Made by a program: the position numbers and the translations under genes. Positions 5,800-9,284 of a stretch of 9,284 bases of DNA are shown piece after piece. The notes below the pieces were generated by a model that was not told where the DNA came from, did not search any database, and was given only the letters and a program-made list of their open reading frames with translations. Within the stretch, counting starts at the first letter, position 1, and each line of letters starts with the position of its first letter. This DNA comes from an uncultured Clostridium sp. (GTDB lineage: Bacteria > Bacillota > Clostridia > Lachnospirales > Lachnospiraceae): contig CAJJLI010000046.1 of the NCBI GenBank assembly GCA_905192625.1, forward strand, positions 1-9,284, in the 5' to 3' direction.

Positions 5800-6647
5800 T
5801 AGAAATAATAAATAAACTAAGCCTTTACTTTCAATATCCCTTTGTTCGATATGCGGTTATTGTTGGGGTTTTAATTGCTCTTTGCTCCTCACTTTTAGGG
5901 GTAACCCTTGTACTAAAGAGATTTTCCTATATTGGAGATGGTTTGTCACATGTTGCATTTGGTGCTGTGGCAATATCGACAATATTAAATGTGTCCAATA
6001 ATATGCTTTTGGTAATGCCCATCACAGTAATTTGTGCGGTGTTATTACTACGAACTGGTCAAAATGCCAGAATAAAAGGAGATGCCGCAGTTGCAATGAT
6101 TTCTGTAGGATCTCTTGCAATTGGTTATCTTTTAATGAATTTGTTCTCGACTTCATCAAATTTAGCAGGGGATGTATGTAGTACTCTGTTTGGTTCTACT
6201 TCTATATTGACCTTAACGCTAAATGAGGTATGGTTATGCATTGCGATGTCGATATTAGTGATTGCTGTGTTTGTGATATTTTACAATAAAATATTCTCAG
6301 TTACCTTTGATGAAAATTTTACGAAAGCAACTGGAACAAATGCAAATATATATAATTTGTTGATTGCTATTATTACGGCAATAATCATTGTTTTGGCAAT
6401 GAATTTGGTTGGCTCCTTATTAATTTCAGCCTTAGTTATTTTTCCAGCATTGTCAGCAATGCGAGTATTTAAAAGCTTTAAAGCAGTTATTATTTGCTCT
6501 GCCTTAACCTCTGTTATTTGTGCGACAATTGGTCTATTAGTTTCGATCCTTGCGGGTACGCCAGTAGGATCTACAATTGTTGCTGTTGATATTGTAGCGT
6601 TTGGACTTTTTAGTCTACTAGGAGTGCTATTAAGGAGGAGTCGATGA
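5796..6647 (+). CDS. znuB: Zinc ABC transporter permease
   Basis: The 283-residue integral membrane protein is almost entirely hydrophobic helices, consistent with the seven to nine spans of the ABC-3 (ZnuB/MntB/TroC) permease family. Family marks are FSYIGDGLSHVAFGAVAI (43-60), LFGSTSILTLTLNEV (131-145), the cytosolic FDENFTKATGTN (171-182) and VGSLLISALVIFPALSAMR (205-223). It forms the channel that receives zinc from the lipoprotein and moves it with ZnuC. The start overlaps the znuC stop in ATGA, and the stop overlaps the next lipoprotein gene in another ATGA, so three genes are translationally linked. Zinc specificity is by context. Confidence 0.92.
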   Translation: MIEIINKLSLYFQYPFVRYAVIVGVLIALCSSLLGVTLVLKRFSYIGDGLSHVAFGAVAISTILNVSNNMLLVMPITVICAVLLLRTGQNARIKGDAAVAMISVGSLAIGYLLMNLFSTSSNLAGDVCSTLFGSTSILTLTLNEVWLCIAMSILVIAVFVIFYNKIFSVTFDENFTKATGTNANIYNLLIAIITAIIIVLAMNLVGSLLISALVIFPALSAMRVFKSFKAVIICSALTSVICATIGLLVSILAGTPVGSTIVAVDIVAFGLFSLLGVLLRRSR

Positions 6648-7195
6648 GTAAAAAATTATCTTTAATTTTAACAGCCTTGTTTCTTTGCTTTCTTTTCATC
6701 GGTTGTGAAAAAAATGAAAATGGTAGTCAAAGCCGTACGAATGATGTGAGTAAACAAGATGATATTACGATTACACCAGAGGTAGAAGATGTTTTTGTTA
6801 GTAATACCGAACAATTAGAGGAGATAAGTACTAATACTGAGAGTGGAGTTGATGTAGATTTGACTGCACTTAGTAGTACAATGGTATACGCTGAAGTATA
6901 TAACATCACATTTTATCCAGAAAAATATATCGGAAAGACTGTAAAAATGAGAGGTAAGTATTACGCGGGATATTATGAGGAAACAGGAAAGTACTATCAC
7001 TATGTCATGATAGAGGATGCAGCGGAATGTTGCCAGCAGGGACTTGAATTTATATGGAATGGTGATCACACATATCCAGAGGATTACCCAGTAGATGGTA
7101 CAGAAGTTGAAGTTGTAGGTACTTTTGGTACTTATGAGGAGTTAGGTGCAAGCTATTCCTATATTTCCACAGATGAGATAAGTATAATAGAATAA
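6644..7195 (+). CDS. Lipoprotein with a C-terminal Cys-Cys domain, last gene of the zinc operon
   Basis: The 183-residue exported protein has a signal peptide with the lipobox FIGC, lipidated at Cys21. A low-complexity acidic and Asn/Thr-rich linker (about 22-75) leads to a beta-rich domain (about 80-183) with YPEKYIGKTVKMRGKYY (91-107), a DAAECC motif (125-130) and VDGTEVEVVGTFGTY (150-164). Alternating beta strands and GKTVKMRG/GTEVEVVGTF suggest an OB-like barrel. The Cys129-Cys130 pair resembles the CC motif of the DUF1980/TIGR03943 proteins that accompany a putative permease. Its start overlaps znuB by 4 bases, so it is made with the transporter. A zinc-related role outside the membrane (binding, sorting or transporter accessory) is inferred; no biochemical function is recognised. 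The domain comparison is from memory. Confidence 0.78.
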   Translation: MSKKLSLILTALFLCFLFIGCEKNENGSQSRTNDVSKQDDITITPEVEDVFVSNTEQLEEISTNTESGVDVDLTALSSTMVYAEVYNITFYPEKYIGKTVKMRGKYYAGYYEETGKYYHYVMIEDAAECCQQGLEFIWNGDHTYPEDYPVDGTEVEVVGTFGTYEELGASYSYISTDEISIIE

Positions 7196-7212
7196 ATAAG
7201 AACATTTTATAT

Positions 7213-7255
7213 ACAGGCAAGTAAAGAGGATGATTCTTTTACTTGCCTGTGTTTT
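7213..7255 (+). terminator. Intrinsic terminator of the zinc operon
   Basis: ACAGGCAAGTAAA (7213-7225) pairs perfectly over 13 bases with TTTACTTGCCTGT (7238-7250), with a 12-base loop and GTTTTATT behind it. It lies 17 bases after the stop of the last operon gene and is the strongest hairpin in the window. Confidence 0.92.
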
Positions 7256-7688
7256 ATTACATATATTGTTAATAAATGCAGAATCAATAGCAATGTTAGA
7301 AGATAAAAATTTACCTGTTCAATTTGAGAATGATAACCCTGTCTTTTCTTGTGTAGACAAAGAAATGACCATACGAATTATCCAAAATCTCATACGTAAT
7401 AGTGCATCCCACGCAAGTGGTGATATTCGTGTACAAATTATCGAAAATATTGATAAGGCTGTTATTTTATTTAAGAACTTTGTGGATAAAGAAGTTAATA
7501 TTGATGTGAATCGTTTATTTGAACGTTTTTACACTGGGGATAAATCAAGAAGTAAGACGACAGGGCTGGGGTTGTCTATCGTTAAATTGCTTACGGAACA
7601 AATGGGAGGTTTCGTTACTGCAAATTTAAAAGAGAGAGAGCTAGAAATTCTTGTGGAATTGCCCCTATATCAAACTAGGGATATTTAA
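7230..7688 (+). pseudogene. Histidine kinase remnant: ATPase domain only
   Basis: The 152 codons match only the C-terminal ATP-binding half of a VanS-like sensor kinase. The N-box IIQNLIRNSASHA is at 50-62, the F-box LFERFYTGDKSR at 97-107, the G2 box TGLGLSIVKLLTEQMGG at 111-127, and the usual family end LEILVELP at 138-145. The sensor, membrane helices and the dimerisation domain with the phosphorylated His are absent. The first possible start, ATG at 7230, lies inside the zinc operon terminator with no spacing from the purine-rich GAGG before it. The first 15 or so codons read the terminator's right arm and show no kinase similarity. Recognisable kinase begins at about 7270. No response regulator is nearby. 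It is almost certainly a non-functional 3' fragment left by a deletion or insertion; expression of a truncated ATPase domain is unlikely. Confidence 0.82.
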
Positions 7689-7696
7689 ATTTGAAA

Positions 7697-7725
7697 TTGA
7701 ATTAATCAATGGAAAAGGATATAAT
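7697..7725 (+). promoter_or_regulatory. Promoter of the leader-controlled MFS gene
   Basis: TTGAAT at 7697-7702 and a perfect TATAAT at 7720-7725 are separated by 17 bases. The start of transcription would be near 7732, giving an untranslated leader of about 170 bases before the MFS start codon. Confidence 0.75.
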
Positions 7726-7773
7726 TGGTTAATGCGTAAATGTTATACATAATGATAAGAAAGGGTTGTTAAA

Positions 7774-7821
7774 ATGATGCTCTGTATTGTAATAGCTCCA
7801 TGCAAAGTTATATTCGGATAG
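7774..7821 (+). CDS. Leader peptide of the MFS gene (15 codons)
   Basis: The short frame reads MMLCIVIAPCKVIFG and stops at TAG 7819-7821. AAAGGG at 7760-7765 lies eight bases before the ATG, a good ribosome-binding site; the second ATG (7777) is an alternative start. The frame begins about 40 bases after the predicted transcription start. Its last third overlaps the 5' arms of two competing hairpins (7796-7804 and 7801-7822), so the position of a translating ribosome would decide which RNA structure forms. This is the arrangement of known leader peptides before erm, ABC-F, macrolide-efflux and tetracycline resistance genes, where drug-stalled ribosomes switch on the downstream gene. The frame and site are seen; translation, stalling and the inducing drug are inferred. 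Confidence 0.7.
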   Translation: MMLCIVIAPCKVIFG

Positions 7822-7867
7822 AACGTGCATGGAGGTATAAATTATCTGTCCGAATTTTGACTTTGCA
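7796..7867 (+). promoter_or_regulatory. Attenuator of the MFS gene: competing hairpins
   Basis: Stem A: CTCCATGCA (7796-7804) pairs with TGCATGGAG (7826-7834), nine perfect pairs. Stem B: ATTCGGATAGA (7812-7822) pairs with TCTGTCCGAAT (7845-7855), eleven pairs with one G-U, followed by TTTTGACTTT (7855-7864). It is therefore terminator-like. Stem B can be extended by TGCAAAGT (7801-7808) with ACTTTGCA (7860-7867). A and B are interleaved and cannot form together. Confidence 0.72.
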
Positions 7868-7906
7868 CTTTATGAAATAAAACATAGAATAGGAGCAAAG
7901 TTAAAA
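7855..7906 (+). promoter_or_regulatory. Hairpin masking the MFS ribosome-binding site and start
   Basis: TTTTGACTTTGC (7855-7866) can pair with GCAAAGTTAAAA (7895-7906), twelve pairs with one G-U. This covers the end of the AGGAG site (7891-7895) and the A of the MFS start codon. It competes for 7855-7867 with the terminator-like hairpin just upstream, because the 9-mer GCAAAGTTA occurs both at 7802-7810 and at 7895-7903. Confidence 0.6.
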
Positions 7907-9180
7907 TGAAAGAATTAAAGAATTTTTATATATTTACAATTGGTCAGCTTGTTTCGCAATTTGGAAGCTTGATGACTAGTTATGGTTTGATTTTATGGGC
8001 ATATAAACAAAGTGGGTCAGTGTTATCAACATCACTACTTTTAATAAGTAATATATTGCCTAAAATGTTATTGAGTTATTTTGCCGGTAATCTTACGGAC
8101 CGATATAATAAAAAAAGAATTATGCTGATTACAGATGCTATTGCAGCAGTACTTTCTTTGGGTATTTTAGGAATGTTGTTTCTTGGACAATTAAGACTTG
8201 AATATCTTTATGTGATTAACTTTATTTTTGGTGTATCTGATTCATTTCAATCGAATGCCTCTGCTGTTACACTATCTAACCTTGTTACGAAAGAGCACTA
8301 TATGAAAACAAGTGGGATACGCTCTTTTTTTAGTTCTGTATCTAAAATATTTTATCCGATTACGGCAACTTTTTTTTATACAATCGGAGGTATGCAACTG
8401 ATCATAGTTATGGATTTATTAACATTTGTTTTTGCTTTTACAACACTGTTATTATTTGTGCCCATACCAGATGTTACAGTGATAAGAGACATGTCTTTTA
8501 AAGAGCAATGTCTAATGGGTTTAAGATATATGATGAAGAGAAGAGATATTTTAAGCTTAATTGGTTTCATGGGATTTGTTAATTTAATTGCTGGTATCTA
8601 TAGCAGTTGTCTTACACCGATGGTGCTAGCTAGAAATGGTAATAACGATTTTCAGTTAGGAGTAGTAAGCAGTATGATTGGCATTTCGGGCTTGTTTGGA
8701 AGTATCTTTGTTTCAAAGATGCAAACGAATAAAAAGATAACACAGATGCTTACTATCATGGGATTTTCCTTTTTAATATGCAACAGCATGCTTGGTATAG
8801 GACGAAATTATTATATTTGGACGATTATGGTCTTTGTCGGAAACGTATTTATCCCAACGGTTATAGCCAACGAAGATTATATCGTAAGAACTATAGTTCC
8901 CAAGGAAATGCTAGGGAAGGTATTTGCTATACGTAGTATGTTTCAATACATAGCAATGATGATAGGATATTTTGCAGCCGGTTTTTTAACGGATAAAATA
9001 TTAGAGCCTTTTATGAGTCGACCTTCTCGTGTACAAATTATGTTATCTAAAATTGTAGGGAGTGGTTCTGGGTCAGGTATTGCATTGGTTTATTTATGTA
9101 TATCTGCGTTAGGCTTTATTGGATGTATCTTATTTAAGCACAAGAGTAGTATAATGAGTTTAGAGAACGTAGAATCATAA
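7906..9180 (+). CDS. MFS transporter of the macrolide/drug efflux type
   Basis: The 424-residue integral membrane protein has about twelve hydrophobic spans and matches the MFS group that includes Mef-type macrolide pumps. QFGSLMTSYGLILWAYKQSGS lies in and after the first helix (18-38), MFS motif A is GNLTDRYNKKR (61-71), and a long loop after helix six leads to SFKEQCLMGLRYMMKRRD. The length is normal and no frameshift is seen. A Gly/Ser run GSGSGSG precedes the last helix. AGGAG at 7891-7895 lies ten bases before the ATG. It probably exports a hydrophobic compound using the proton gradient; the substrate is unknown. The upstream leader peptide and competing hairpins argue that expression is induced by a ribosome-targeting drug, which fits a resistance pump. 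It is a single-gene unit. Confidence 0.85.
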   Translation: MKELKNFYIFTIGQLVSQFGSLMTSYGLILWAYKQSGSVLSTSLLLISNILPKMLLSYFAGNLTDRYNKKRIMLITDAIAAVLSLGILGMLFLGQLRLEYLYVINFIFGVSDSFQSNASAVTLSNLVTKEHYMKTSGIRSFFSSVSKIFYPITATFFYTIGGMQLIIVMDLLTFVFAFTTLLLFVPIPDVTVIRDMSFKEQCLMGLRYMMKRRDILSLIGFMGFVNLIAGIYSSCLTPMVLARNGNNDFQLGVVSSMIGISGLFGSIFVSKMQTNKKITQMLTIMGFSFLICNSMLGIGRNYYIWTIMVFVGNVFIPTVIANEDYIVRTIVPKEMLGKVFAIRSMFQYIAMMIGYFAAGFLTDKILEPFMSRPSRVQIMLSKIVGSGSGSGIALVYLCISALGFIGCILFKHKSSIMSLENVES

Positions 9181-9214
9181 TGCTTTTAAGACATTCGTTT
9201 GACGTAAGGATGAT

Positions 9215-9278
9215 GAGGTTAATATATAAAGAGGTTAATATATAAAGAGGTTAATATATAAAGAGGCTAAAACATAAG
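9215..9278. repeat. 16-bp tandem repeat, three exact units plus one diverged
   Basis: GAGGTTAATATATAAA occurs exactly at 9215-9230, 9231-9246 and 9247-9262, and a fourth unit at 9263-9278 differs at several positions (GAGGCTAAAACATAAG). It begins 35 bases after the MFS stop and runs close to the window edge, so the array may continue. It contains no open frame or hairpin of note. Confidence 0.9.
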
Positions 9279-9284
9279 GGCGTT

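Noticed and set aside
7230..7290. Start of a genuine short kinase protein at ATG 7230
   Set aside because: The ATG lies in the terminator loop, has no properly spaced ribosome-binding site, and the first codons simply translate the terminator arm.

Overview
The window is low-GC DNA with strong purine-rich ribosome-binding sites, consensus sigma-A-type promoters, Gram-positive lipoprotein signals and intrinsic terminators. Together with protein style (adenine deaminase, ZnuA variant, VanS-like kinase remnant, leader-controlled MFS pump) this suggests a member of the Clostridia, most likely Lachnospiraceae-like. The assignment is inferred from style and was not searched. All supported genes are on the + strand.

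Left part (1-2059): the C-terminal two thirds of an adenine deaminase, whose reading frame is broken just inside the window edge, then a strong terminator. After about 260 bases without a recognisable gene comes a second terminator-like hairpin directly upstream of a four-helix DUF2798-type membrane protein (1577-2059).

Middle non-coding block (2060-2726): several hairpins, including two that compete for the same bases, and a 38-bp tandem repeat of four units. It ends in a textbook promoter overlapped by a 21-bp Fur-family-type operator.

Zinc cassette (2727-7195): a Fur-family regulator (probably Zur), a small two-helix membrane protein with a His/Cys-rich outer loop, a zinc-binding lipoprotein in which a whole ZinT domain sits inside the ZnuA fold, then the ATPase ZnuC and the permease ZnuB. 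The last gene is a second lipoprotein with a Cys-Cys motif. ZnuC/ZnuB and ZnuB/lipoprotein overlap by 4 bases, and a strong terminator closes the unit. The likely logic is that Zur shuts its own operon when zinc is plentiful; in scarcity, exported metal-binding proteins collect zinc and pass it to ZnuBC.

Right part (7230-9284): a decayed histidine kinase remnant abuts the zinc terminator. It is followed by a promoter, a 15-codon leader peptide, three mutually competing RNA hairpins and an MFS drug-efflux-type transporter. This is the layout of an antibiotic-inducible attenuated resistance gene. A 16-bp tandem repeat lies at the right edge.

The most interesting items are the nested ZnuA-ZinT-ZnuA protein with its two uncharacterised exported partners, and the leader of the MFS gene.
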